The notes under the pieces are model-generated. The model did not search any database, was not told the DNA's origin, and saw only the letters and a program-made list of their open reading frames with translations. This document shows, one piece after another, positions 1-8,149 of a DNA stretch of 12,284 bases. The position numbers and the translations under genes are program-made. Source of the DNA: Xylaria sp. FL1777 (Eukaryota; Ascomycota; Sordariomycetes; Xylariales; Xylariaceae). The DNA lies in contig MU401033.1 in assembly GCA_022578965.1 (NCBI GenBank), positions 1 to 12,284 on the forward strand. Reading direction: 5' to 3'. Within the stretch, counting starts at the first letter, position 1. Each line of letters starts with the position of its first letter.

Positions 1-437
1 CTTTAAAGCAATAAGTTTAAAACTTTTAATGTTTAGCATTTTTAATATTATAAATAATTTTAATAATAAAAGCAATAATAGTAATAAAAAGTTAGGTTTT
101 TTATTTTAAATTATTATTTTAAGTATAATAATAATAAAAATAAGCATTAAGTTTACTAGTAGTAATATTAATATTAGTTATAATATAATTATTTGTTTAA
201 AGTTTTAACTTATTATTATAATAATAATTATTATTATTGCTTTAATTATTATAGCTAATATTTATGTTAGTTTAAAAGTTATAATGCTTAATATTTAAGC
301 TGCTTTTTAAGTTAAAATAACTAGTTTATTTTATAGCGCTAATATTAGCATTAATCTTTTTTTATTATTACTGCTTAACTTTTTTTTTTTTACTACTGCT
401 TTTTTTTTAATAAAAATAGTTAATAAAAGTACTAAAG
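1..437 (-). pseudogene. gag fragment of copy 1 (N-terminal part), inactivated
   Basis: On the minus strand this stretch is the counterpart of the first 437 bases of gag in copy 2 (1223-1659) and of 10846-11283 in copy 3. It covers the Lys/Ser-rich, low-complexity N-terminal region before the conserved retrotransposon gag core, and the window edge cuts it off. Stop codons interrupt every frame. No start codon can be fixed, because the presumed initiation region, near 437, is mutated. Identification as gag rests wholly on alignment with copies 2 and 3, whose downstream parts carry the recognisable gag core and zinc knuckle. Confidence 0.65.
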
Positions 438-564
438 TTTATTATTTTAATATATTACTAGTTTTAAAAGTTTTTAAAATTTTTAAACTTAATTTTTAAC
501 TTTTTGTTTTTAATAATATAACTTAGATTTAATTTATTAATTATTAAATAAAATTTATTTATAT

Positions 565-580
565 AATGCTATTTAGCATT
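565..580. repeat. hairpin in the leader of copy 1, conserved in copy 3
   Basis: Perfect 7-base arms, aatgcta and tagcatt, are separated by two bases. The same arms occur at 10702-10717 in copy 3, in the corresponding position between LTR and gag. Both arms kept their G and C in two independently mutated copies. A structural role in the element RNA is possible, but the arms also match the base contexts that mutation spares in this window. Confidence 0.5.
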
Positions 581-713
581 TTTGTTTTTTAAATATTTTT
601 TTAATATACTTTTAAAAGTTTATTTTATAAATTGTTTATTACTTAACTTTTTATATTAATATTTGTTTTTATGTATTAAGTTTTATTAATTAAAAAACTA
701 TTAAAATATAATA

Positions 714-741
714 AACTTATTATATATTAATATAATAAGTT
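714..741. repeat. AT-rich palindrome in the LTR/leader region of copy 1
   Basis: Twelve-base arms (714-725 and 730-741) are perfectly complementary around a 4-base centre. Copy 3 has the equivalent at 10541-10568, where two arm positions read C and G instead of T and A. The perfect symmetry in copy 1 may therefore be partly a product of mutation. Confidence 0.45.
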
Positions 742-1025
742 TGCTTTTAAGGTTTTAATTTATAAATAATAATAGAATTTTTAATAGTAGTTTGTTAAAA
801 AGGTTTTTAAAGTACTTTTATTATTATGCATTAATAAAGGTTTTAAAGAATTAAAAGTAATAAATATATTAATGCTTAGCAATTATAAAAAATTAATAGC
901 TAAAAAACTAAAACTAAATAAATAACTAAATATAAAAAGTATATAATTATATAAACAAAAAAAACAGTAATAGTAATTTATAAATATTGCTTTTTTTAAT
1001 AAACTTAATGCTATATTGTTTTAAG

Positions 1026-1101
1026 TTTAAAGCTTAATAAACTTAACGCTTAAATTTATTAAATTTAAAGCTTAATAAACTTAACGCTTAACTTTATTGA
1101 G
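1026..1101. repeat. 38-bp tandem repeat, two units, in the LTR of copy 1
   Basis: Units at 1026-1063 and 1064-1101 share the first 27 bases exactly (beginning tttaaagcttaataaac), then differ at a few positions that are mostly C/T or G/A. The array lies about 120 bases inside the LTR end at 1222. Copy 3 has a different, 26-bp array in the matching part of its LTR. Confidence 0.8.
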
Positions 1102-1222
1102 TTTATATATTAAACCTTTATAGTAGTTTAAATATATATTTTTTTAACAAATGGGACTTTTTTTGCGCATGCTTTTTTTATATCTGGCCTTTTAACCGGC
1201 CTAGTTAGCCCATTTTGTAACA
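1102..1222 (-). repeat. LTR terminal segment of copy 1, lightly mutated
   Basis: The minus strand begins TGTTACAAAATGGG at 1222. This stretch keeps GG, CC and CG dinucleotides (for example ggccttttaaccggcc at 1187-1202) that are almost absent elsewhere. An imperfect inverted repeat, aacaaatggg (1146-1155) against cccattttgtaa (1209-1220), lies within it. A TATA-like run (tttttata around 1174-1182 as read on the plus strand) sits about 45 bases inside the LTR, near where copy 3 has a TATA run, so it may be a U3 promoter remnant. The inner LTR end was not found. Confidence 0.62.
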
Positions 1223-2163
1223 CCTTAATACTTTTATTAGCTATCTTTATTAAAAAAAAAGCAGTAGCAAAAGAAAAAAAATCAAGCAGTAGTAGTAAAA
1301 AAAAACTCATATTAACGCTAGCGCTATAAAGCAAACTAGTTGCTTTAACTTAAAAAGCAGCTTAAATATTAAACGTTATAACTTTTAAACTAGCATAAAT
1401 ACTAGCTATAATAATTAAAGCAGCAATAATAACTGCTATTATAATAATAAATTAAAGTTTTAAATAAGTAATAATGCTATAATTAATGCTAATATTATTA
1501 CTAGCAAACTTAATGCTTACTTTTATTATTGCTATACTTAAAGTAATAATTTAAAATAAAAAACCTAACTTTTTACTATTATTACTGCTTTTATTATTAG
1601 AATTATTTATAATATTAAAAATACTAAACATTAAAAGTTTTAAACTTACTGCTTTAAAGCTTTATAATAAATTTATAAATATAAAAGCTTTTTTAATTTA
1701 TACTAAACTTTATTTAAAATAGCATTTTATTATTATTATAAAAAAAGATTAAAAAGTAATAACTATTTTATAATTTTTGTTAAAAAAAGTACTAAAATAG
1801 TTTTAATTTATTTTAAAGGATTTTTTAAAAGCTAATAAGTTAACTAATTTTAAGCTAAAAATAAAAAAGATTTTTAAAAACTACATTAAGTTTAAAAATT
1901 AAATAAAAGCATTGTTTAAAAATACTTAAAAAGCAAAACACACAAAAAAAGCACTTTACTGCTTAAAATAAATAAAAACAGCAGCAAATTATGCTATAAA
2001 ATTTAAACGATTAATAGTAATTTTAGAATTGCTTAAGCTTATATTGTTTTACTTATTTTATAGTAAACTTAAAACTTAAGTTTAAAACAAACTATACAAA
2101 ATAAATAAACTAGCAAAAATCGATATATATATTAATATAGCTATTATAATTAATTAACAATTA
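1223..2163 (+). mobile_element. Ty3/gypsy-type retrotransposon copy 2, left segment (gag)
   Basis: This is the oldest layer of the nest. It starts abruptly at 1223, at the LTR end of copy 1, and ends at the left target duplication of the LINE (2151-2163). It aligns with copy 3 from 10846 to 11787 almost without gaps (941 against 942 bases). Copy 3 then continues with sequence that copy 2 resumes only at 7315, proving the intervening 5.15 kb is an insertion. The LTR and leader of copy 2 are missing from the window. Confidence 0.88.
1223..2163 (+). pseudogene. gag: gag polyprotein of gypsy copy 2, N-terminal and core part, inactivated and split
   Basis: One frame (codons starting at 1240 and still in phase at 2110) reads as a retrotransposon gag with about a dozen or more stops. 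A Lys/Ser-rich N-terminus is followed by the core of the Retrotrans_gag family. Recognisable blocks are LKAFLIYTKLYL near 1690-1720 (family pattern LKAFLxQxxLY), then a stretch matching the pattern of a W-F residue pair followed by L-x-D-[FY]-L at about 1790-1830. Further on come IFKNYIKFK, LFKN and ANYAIKFKRL, and finally KLAKIDIYINIAI near 2107-2145, the segment that usually precedes the ID-x-RL motif. Trp, Gln, Glu, Asp and Gly positions are replaced by stop, Lys or Asn codons, as C-to-T and G-to-A changes predict. The frame is kept to the LINE insertion and the protein resumes at 7328. Gag would form the virus-like particle; nothing functional can be made from this copy. Confidence 0.85.
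2151..2163. repeat. target-site duplication of the LINE, left copy
   Basis: The 13 bases taattaacaatta recur exactly at 7315-7327. The corresponding uninterrupted site in copy 3 (11775-11787) has one C/T difference. The first few bases at the right copy could belong to the (TAA)n tail, so the true duplication is 10-13 bases. Confidence 0.85.
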
Positions 2164-2286
2164 AAACCTTTTTTGAATTCTTTATACTTAATTATAACTT
2201 TGTAAGTTTAAGCTTAATTATTAAATAATTAAAATCGCTAAAATTAGCATAGCAACTTTTACTTACTAAGTAAATTATACTTTATT

Positions 2287-3500
2287 CGCGAAGTGCAAAT
2301 ATAATAAAAAACGGAAAAATAGTATTAAACGACTTATTTGTTAAAAACGCAACTAATGCACTACTAAAACCTACTAGTAATATAACTATAATGCAATAAC
2401 GTTTTAATAAAAAACGTAAAACTAACGGACTTCTTAGTATATAAAAAATAATTAACAGAATTATAAAACTAGTACTACAGCTATTAATAGAAAAAAAAAT
2501 AGCAAAAAGAATTTCTTTTTAAAAAAATGCAAAAAAAGCACAAATAGTACATACATTAAAAAAAGCCTAAAAAAACTAGCAAAACATAAAGCTTAATAAT
2601 AAAAACAACCTTAATATATTTATAACTTATTATAACTTAAATGCTACTATAAAAGCTAACTAAAAAAGCGTTAAAAATACTGTTTAAAAGCTTTTTTAAT
2701 AAATTTTATTAAACGTAAATATGCTAAAATTTTAAGTATAAATAGCAGCTTTATAACTAGCTTGCAATAATAAAACAATGCTATTTAAGCAAAACAAAAA
2801 AGTGCTAATTAAAGTTAAAAAATAAGCTAATAACTTTAAAAACAAAATATTAGCTAATATTATTAAAGCAGTAAATATAGCATTTATAAGCAATAATACA
2901 ATTATTGCTAAAAAGCTATATAGCAAGAATATAATAATTACTTTTAAAAAAGCAGTGCTTTAAAAAGTTAAAAAAGAAAAATAAATTATAAAAGGTTTTA
3001 AAAAAAAGTTAAAAATACAACAAAAAAAAGCAGTGCTAATAATAAAAAACATTTTAGCAAAACGCGTTAAAGCAATATACTTAAACAAGAACTTATTATA
3101 GCTACTACGTAATAAATACCTTAAAGTTATAAAGTATAAAAAAATATTATTTAAAAATACAAAAGCTAAATTTACGTTATTATTATTATATATAAGCAAT
3201 ATTATAGCAGCTAAAATAATATACAAAAACAGCTTTTTATAAAAAGCTTAGCTATTTAACTACAAACTTTTTGCTATAAAACTTAAAGTTATATAATGCT
3301 TTAATTACTATAAATATAAACATATAGCTAAATATTGCTATAAAAACTTAAAATATAGCTATTGCTTAGCTTTAAAGCACTAAAAAAGTAAAAAAAGCTA
3401 TTTAGTAAAAATGCAAAAAGCAAAGCAAAAATGCATAAACTACAAAAAAGCATACATAATATAAAATAAAGCTTGCTAAAAAAAAGTTAAACAAAAAAAC
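2287..3500 (+). pseudogene. LINE ORF1, gag-like nucleic-acid-binding protein, inactivated
   Basis: A long coding-like reading with scattered stops begins near 2287 and ends in zinc knuckles. The best motif is at 3297-3338, reading CFNYYKYKHIAKYC. This is C-x2-C-x4-H-x4-C with the second Cys turned to Tyr (TGC to TAC). A second, partial knuckle follows at 3354-3380, with Tyr for the first Cys, then Cys at 3363 and His at 3378; its last Cys is not visible. The rest is Lys/Glu-type, rich in Ile and Leu, without a domain I can name. ORF1 proteins of this kind coat LINE RNA. The frame near 2287 differs from the knuckle frame, so at least one indel lies between. The first 200 bases keep more CG and GG dinucleotides than the remainder. 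The true start codon cannot be fixed. Confidence 0.7.
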
Positions 3501-3594
3501 AAAGCAAAAGTAATATATATATTATAACTTAAAAGCTTTTAAAATGCTAAAAAAGCAGCAATAATAAGCAAAAAAATAAATAAAAATAATTTAA

Positions 3595-3617
3595 AAATGC
3601 TAATAGTATTAGCATTT
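3595..3617. repeat. 23-base perfect palindrome between LINE ORF1 and ORF2
   Basis: The arms aaatgctaata and tattagcattt are exact reverse complements around a single central g at 3606. A real hairpin would have about 9-bp arms and a 5-base loop. It lies in the roughly 220-base stretch (3500-3720) between the recognisable ORF1 and ORF2 regions, where I see no other feature. The stretch could hold the end of ORF1 and the start of ORF2. Confidence 0.55.
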
Positions 3618-3719
3618 ATAAAGCTAAATAAAAAAAAGTTACTAACAAAAAAACAGCAAACTAGCAGTACAAACAAAAATTTATTTTTATTAACTTAATA
3701 ATATATAATATTGCTTTTT

Positions 3720-6700
3720 AAAATATCGCAAAATTTAAAAGTAATATAATATGCATGCTATAAAATAATAGCTTTAATTATATAGCAGTTTAAAAGCTAA
3801 TAATTAATAAATATAGCAATATATATTGCTTTAGTAGTAATAGTTACTAAGCTATTTAATTAAAAAGCAAAACTACGCTATATATAAACAAAAAAATTGC
3901 AATAAAAACACTAGCAAAAAACATTAATAAAAACTAAGCAAAAGTTATAATAAGCAATAATAACTTAATAATAACTTTATAGTTAATATATTTGCTAAAT
4001 TAAAAAAAAACAGTTTAATATAATTTAATTTAAAAAATATATAAAGCAAGCAAGCTAAAAAAACGCTATATATTTATAAGCAACTTTAATTTTTATTACT
4101 TATTATAAAACTTAAAAAGCAAAAAAAGCTAAAAAGCAAATAAACTACTTAAGTTTGCTATATAATAAAATTTTATGCTAGTTATTGTTTAAAAAAAAGT
4201 AACTAAAATAAAACATAAATAAAAAAGCTTAATAATAAACTTAATATAATTATTTAGTAATTTAGCTACTATTTATTAAAAAGACTTAAAGTAGCTAAGC
4301 TTTAATTATAAAGCACTAAAAATTATAATTAACTTAAAAGTAGCTTTACAAAAATACTTAAAAAAAAACAAAAAAATAAAACTAGCTTAAATTAAACAAA
4401 AATAAAGTAGCTATAAAAGCAAAAGCTATTATTATAAAAACGTATATATTATATATACTTAGCAAGCTAAATAATACTTTTAACTTTTTAATTTAGCAAC
4501 TAATAAAAATAGCAAATAAAATAACGCTTAAAAAAACTATAAAAAAGAAACACTAAGTATTACTTTAGTAGTTCTTAGAAGTAATTAAAACAGAAAAAAA
4601 AGCAAAACAAGCATACTATAAATTTTAAAGCAAAAAAACTAAAGCAGTATAGCAAGCCTTTAAAAAAAAGAAAAAAGCTTTTAGCAACAAAATAAAAAAA
4701 GCATAAAAACATAGCTAAAAATAAGCATTAATAAAAGCATTTAAAGATTTTAAGTTATTATAAAGTTTAGCTAAATAAATAAAGTTTGCTTATAAGCTAG
4801 TTTTAAAAGTTATTATAATTTTATTACTAAAACAAACAAAAAATAAGCTACTTTTTATTAATACTTTTAAAAAAAAAACAGCTTTACTAATAAAACGCTT
4901 TTTTTTTGCACTATTAGCAAACTTATTTAATATACTTAAAAAAAACCTAATTTATAATAGCTATTAAAAGTTTATAATTAACATTAATACAAAAAAAAAA
5001 AATATAACATTGCTAATATAAAAGTTAACGCTATAAAAAGCATTAAAAAATAACTTATTATTTAATAGCTTTTTTAAAGCTTATAAATTTACTTTAGCAA
5101 AAAAAATAGCAATATTATATATTGCTAGCTTTTTACTAAAGTACTACTTAATATAATTTAAGCAAATAAAAATAATAGTTATACTTAAACTTAAAAAGTT
5201 AAAAAAAACTAAAAAAATAGCTAAAAAATAGCATTTTATTATGTTTATTTATATAATAAAAAAAGTACTAAAAAAAAAGCTATACTACTATATAGCAAAA
5301 ATAGCTAAGCAAGAAAGTTTTTTGCTAAATAACTAAATAAATAATAAACAAAACAAATTAATAAACGTAGCTATTAAACTAGTATTAAAAACAGCAAAAA
5401 AAACAATTAGCAAAAAAAATATAGCGTTTTTACTACAGCTAAATATTATAAAAGCTTTTAATACTATTAACAAAAAAAAAATAATATATATTTTGCAATA
5501 AAAAAGCTTTTTTTTTTAAATAATTATATAAATAAACTTTTTTATATTAAACTATATAATATATTTTTGCTTTAATAAAGCAGTATTTTAGCTAATAGTA
5601 CTAAAAGCTAAAGTTTTTTAAAGGTTTTTACTTTTATTTTTTTTTTTTTTTTTATATATTTTAATACTTTATAATAATTTTGCTATGCACTAAAAGCTAG
5701 TAATAATTAGCTTTGCTAATAATATTAACTTTATTATAGCAAACCTAAATATAAAGCAAAACTATAAAGCTTTAAAAGCAGCATAAAAAACATATAAAAA
5801 CTAAGCAAAATAACATAAAATAAAATTTATACTGCAAAAAAATAAATTAATACATTTTTTTAGCAGCAAAACAATACTTATATAAATAATATATCTTTTT
5901 AATGTAATAGTACACTTAAAAAATAACGCAAAGTTTTTAAAAGTATAGTTTAATAAAAATATAAAATAAAAAAAATACTTAATAAAGCTTAAAAAAAAAC
6001 TAAGCATTTAGTTATATGTAATAATTAAGCTATAAAATTTTATATAAAGCAATAATATAGCAAAAATAAAATAAATATATGTTGTAATAATATAAAGCAT
6101 TTTAGCTTATAGCATAATAACTTAGCATAAAAACTTTAAAAAAAATAAAGCAAAAAGTATTACTAACTTATTAGTAGTAACTTAAAATAAATATTTTAAA
6201 CATATAATTAAAGCTTTTAAAACAACTAAAATAAAACACTTAAAAACTAAAATAAAGATTTTTTTTTATTAACTTATATTTTAGCAGCAAAACAATAGTT
6301 TATAAATATTATATAAAAAGCTTAATAATTAAAAAATTAATTTAAAAAGCAATAAAAAAAATTAAAACTTTTATTTAAAATATAAAAGCTTAAAAAGCTA
6401 AAAACTAAACAAAAAGCAAGCTTATAAGCAACAAAAAAAAAACAGCTAAAAAAAATCTAATATTAGCTTTAAACTTTTAGCAAAAAAAGTAATTAAAAAA
6501 AAAAAAACCTAAAATTATACTAAAAAAAAAATAAATAAATAAATAAAGCTAAACTAAAACAAGCAATAATTACTTAATAATAGCTAAGCAAAAGCTTAGC
6601 AAAAATAAAGCTTTTAAAAAGTATAGTAAATTATTAAAGCATAAAGCAGCTATAATAATATAAATGTGCACTAAAAAAATAGAACTAAAAGCGTTTTTAC

Positions 6701-7040
6701 ATAAAAAAAAGGTTTTAAGCTTTTTTATGCTTTTTTGCAAATATGCAAAAAAAAAAAAAACTTTTTAGCATATAATCTTATGTTATAACTTGCTAAAAAA
6801 TAAAAAAAAGCAGCTATAAAAAAGCTTTGTAGTTAAACTGCTATAAATTAACAAAAACTTATAACTAGCTACAAAAAAGCTTAAAGCTATAAGTAATATT
6901 ATAAAATAGTTACTTATTACTAATAAAATAACAATATATAATAAAGCAATTAAAATAAAAGGAAATAAAAAAAGAAAAAAAAAAGCAGAAAATAAAAAAA
7001 AAACTAGCAAAAAAAGCAAAAGTGCTTTTTTAAAAGTTTT
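3720..7040 (+). pseudogene. LINE ORF2: endonuclease, reverse transcriptase and C-terminal Cys/His region, inactivated
   Basis: This is the replication protein of the LINE, which nicks target DNA and copies its RNA onto it. Endonuclease: SNFNFYYLL at 4079-4105 corresponds to the GDFNxHHPxW block, with catalytic Asp read as Asn (4082). NY at 4304-4309 stands where the family has DH. Reverse transcriptase: LLQLNIIKAFNTIN from 5430 matches LxLDIxGAFDxVxH with Asp as Asn at 5442. SFANNIN at 5709-5729 is the FADD catalytic box with both Asp codons changed. A thumb-like block follows (SILAYS near 6105). C-terminus: C-x-Y (6736, 6742) then H-x3-C (6769, 6781) resembles the Cys/His motif ending Tad1-type ORF2. 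Apparent frame changes occur between endonuclease and reverse transcriptase (about 4655-4683) and between 6300 and 6600, both near poly-A runs. The start near 3720 is approximate. Confidence 0.85.
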
Positions 7041-7272
7041 AAAAAACAAAAAAAAAGCTTTTATACGTTTCTTAAAAAAGCAAAAAGTTTAAAAGCTTTA
7101 AAAAAAGTTTTTCTGCTTTTTAACTATTATTTTTTATTTAGCAAGCTAATTAATAAAAACTAATTATTATAAAGTAAAAAAACTTTAAAATAGCAGCGTA
7201 AACATTATTGCATAAAGTTTTTATTTAGCTTTTTTGTATAGTTTTATTTATAAGTACACAGGTAAAAAAACC

Positions 7273-7289
7273 GTGCTGCAAAGCAGCAC
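7273..7289 (+). repeat. GC-rich hairpin at the 3' end of the LINE
   Basis: Perfect 7-bp arms, gtgctgc and gcagcac, enclose the loop aaa. The hairpin lies 10 bases before the start of the tail region. Flanking ggt (7261) and acc (7270-7272) could add an outer structure. In many LINEs a 3' stem-loop is what the reverse transcriptase recognises. The segment about 7257-7297 escaped the mutation seen everywhere around it. Confidence 0.72.
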
Positions 7290-7299
7290 AGCAGGTTAT

Positions 7300-7317
7300 T
7301 AATAATAATAATAATAA
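7300..7317 (+). repeat. (TAA)6 tail of the LINE
   Basis: Six TAA units mark the 3' end of the non-LTR element and fix its orientation as plus. Short simple-repeat tails instead of poly-A are known from several LINE groups. The last unit overlaps the right target duplication. Confidence 0.82.
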
Positions 7318-7327
7318 TTAACAATTA
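7315..7327. repeat. target-site duplication of the LINE, right copy
   Basis: Exact repeat of 2151-2163. Downstream, the gag of copy 2 resumes and aligns with copy 3 from 11775 onward. Confidence 0.85.
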
Positions 7328-7560
7328 TTTAACTAGTACTTTAAAACTAAAAAAACTAAAAAAAACAAAAAAAAAATATTTAAAAAAGTATTAAATAAAG
7401 ATTTAAGCAAATTAATAAAGTCCAAAAATAATAACCTTAAAATATGTTTACAGTTAAATGTTATAACTATAGAAAAAAAGAATACTTTTAAAAATAATGC
7501 TAATTTAAAAAAAAAACAGAAAAAAAAGCTATAAAAAAAGAAAAATTCTTTAACTTAAAA
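7328..7560 (+). pseudogene. gag: gag of gypsy copy 2, C-terminal part with CCHC zinc knuckle
   Basis: In the frame with codons starting at 7459, the protein reads C-Y-N-Y-R-K-K-E-Y-F-x-K-x-C (7459-7500). This is the C-x2-C-x4-H-x4-C knuckle with the second Cys and the His each turned to Tyr. Copy 3 shows the same motif at 11920-11961 with the His intact, which confirms the alignment. The knuckle binds element RNA in the particle. Stop codons interrupt the frame. A basic Lys-rich stretch follows, and the boundary with protease is not resolved. Confidence 0.75.
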
Positions 7561-8149
7561 AAAAAATACAAGTTATAAAAGTTTAAAACAACAAAAAACA
7601 ACAAAGCAATTTAAAAAATATATTTTTAAAGCAAAAGTATAAAGTTGCTATTTTAAGTTAAAATAAAAGCGCTATATTAAATAAAACTAAATGCTTTATT
7701 TATATAAGTTAAAATAAATAAGCATATAAATATTATTTAAAAGCTTTATAGTTATTAAAACAAATTGCAAAAAAATATATTTGCTATATAAACAATTAAA
7801 GTTATTTAATATATAACTTAAAAAAATAGTTTAACTAAAAATAATAAATAATAAAAAGTAATAAGTTAATATAGTTAGCAAATTTATAAAACTATAAAAA
7901 CTTTAAACTATTAAAGCTTAAAATATAGCTTAAAAAAAAGTTATATTTAAAAAAACAAAATTATAACTATAAATAGTATAATTATTAAACTAATTATAAA
8001 CTACTAAAACATTTAGTTGCTAAATAAATTTAAAAAAATAAAACTTATAAAACTTTAAAGCAAAAATAAATAAAATTAAAAACTATAAAAAACACTATAA
8101 AAAAAAAACTAATAAAAATAAACAAAGTATTTTTATAGCTTAAACTGCT

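Larger units (their letters stand above)
1..1222 (-). mobile_element. Ty3/gypsy-type LTR retrotransposon, copy 1 (5' part: LTR, leader, start of gag), mutated
   Basis: Read on the minus strand, this segment starts at 1222 with TGTTACA, a typical TG-initiated LTR end. It continues through an LTR and leader and enters gag below position 437. It matches copy 3 (10082-11283) along its whole length in inverted orientation, with position 1 pairing with 11283 and 1222 with 10082. The two copies are 1222 and 1202 bases long; their extreme LTR ends are the most diverged part. The element runs off the left edge, so its pol and 3' LTR are not seen. It is inserted in the gag of copy 2, which begins at 1223. 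The expected short target-site duplication would start at 1223, but its partner lies outside the window. Transitions are heavy except in the last 80 or so bases. Confidence 0.82.
2164..7314 (+). mobile_element. Tad1-like LINE retrotransposon, near full length, mutated
   Basis: A non-LTR element of about 5.15 kb is inserted in the gag of copy 2 and bounded by a 13-bp target duplication. In order it holds a short leader, a gag-like ORF1 with a CCHC knuckle (to about 3500), and an ORF2 with endonuclease (about 3720-4340), reverse transcriptase (about 4800-6300) and a C-terminal Cys/His motif (about 6730-6785). It ends in a GC-rich hairpin and a (TAA)6 tail. A gag-like ORF1, an apurinic-type endonuclease and this C-terminal motif fit the Tad1 group of fungal LINEs; I assign the group from motif style, not from a tree. 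I did not recognise an RNase H domain. The leader before the first coding-like sequence (about 2287) is only about 120 bases, so slight 5' truncation is possible. Confidence 0.85.

Noticed and set aside
1146..1220. Inverted repeat aacaaatggg / cccattttgtaa as a small DNA transposon (MITE)
   Set aside because: The outer arm coincides with the LTR terminus shared with copy 3, and no target duplication flanks the pair, so it is better explained as part of the copy 1 LTR.
1128..1334. Minus-strand open frame of 68 residues ending in a Lys/Arg-rich tail
   Set aside because: It crosses the junction between the LTR end of copy 1 and the gag of copy 2 and is the antisense shadow of the Ser/Lys-rich gag start; no start context or homology is evident.
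2732..3226. Two minus-strand open frames (64 and 88 residues) rich in Leu, Ile and Phe
   Set aside because: They are antisense to LINE ORF1. Plus-strand runs of A-rich codons read as Phe/Leu on the other strand, giving false membrane-like proteins.
5801..6007. Minus-strand Phe-rich open frame
   Set aside because: Antisense of the LINE reverse transcriptase just after its FADD box; hydrophobicity is a composition artefact.
6783..7049. Minus-strand Phe/Leu-rich open frame resembling a membrane protein
   Set aside because: Antisense of the Lys/Glu-rich C-terminus of LINE ORF2, following its Cys/His motif.
7257..7297. GC-rich hairpin as a bacterial-type terminator or tRNA fragment
   Set aside because: It is followed by TAA repeats, not a T run, lacks a cloverleaf, and sits exactly at a LINE 3' end with a target duplication.
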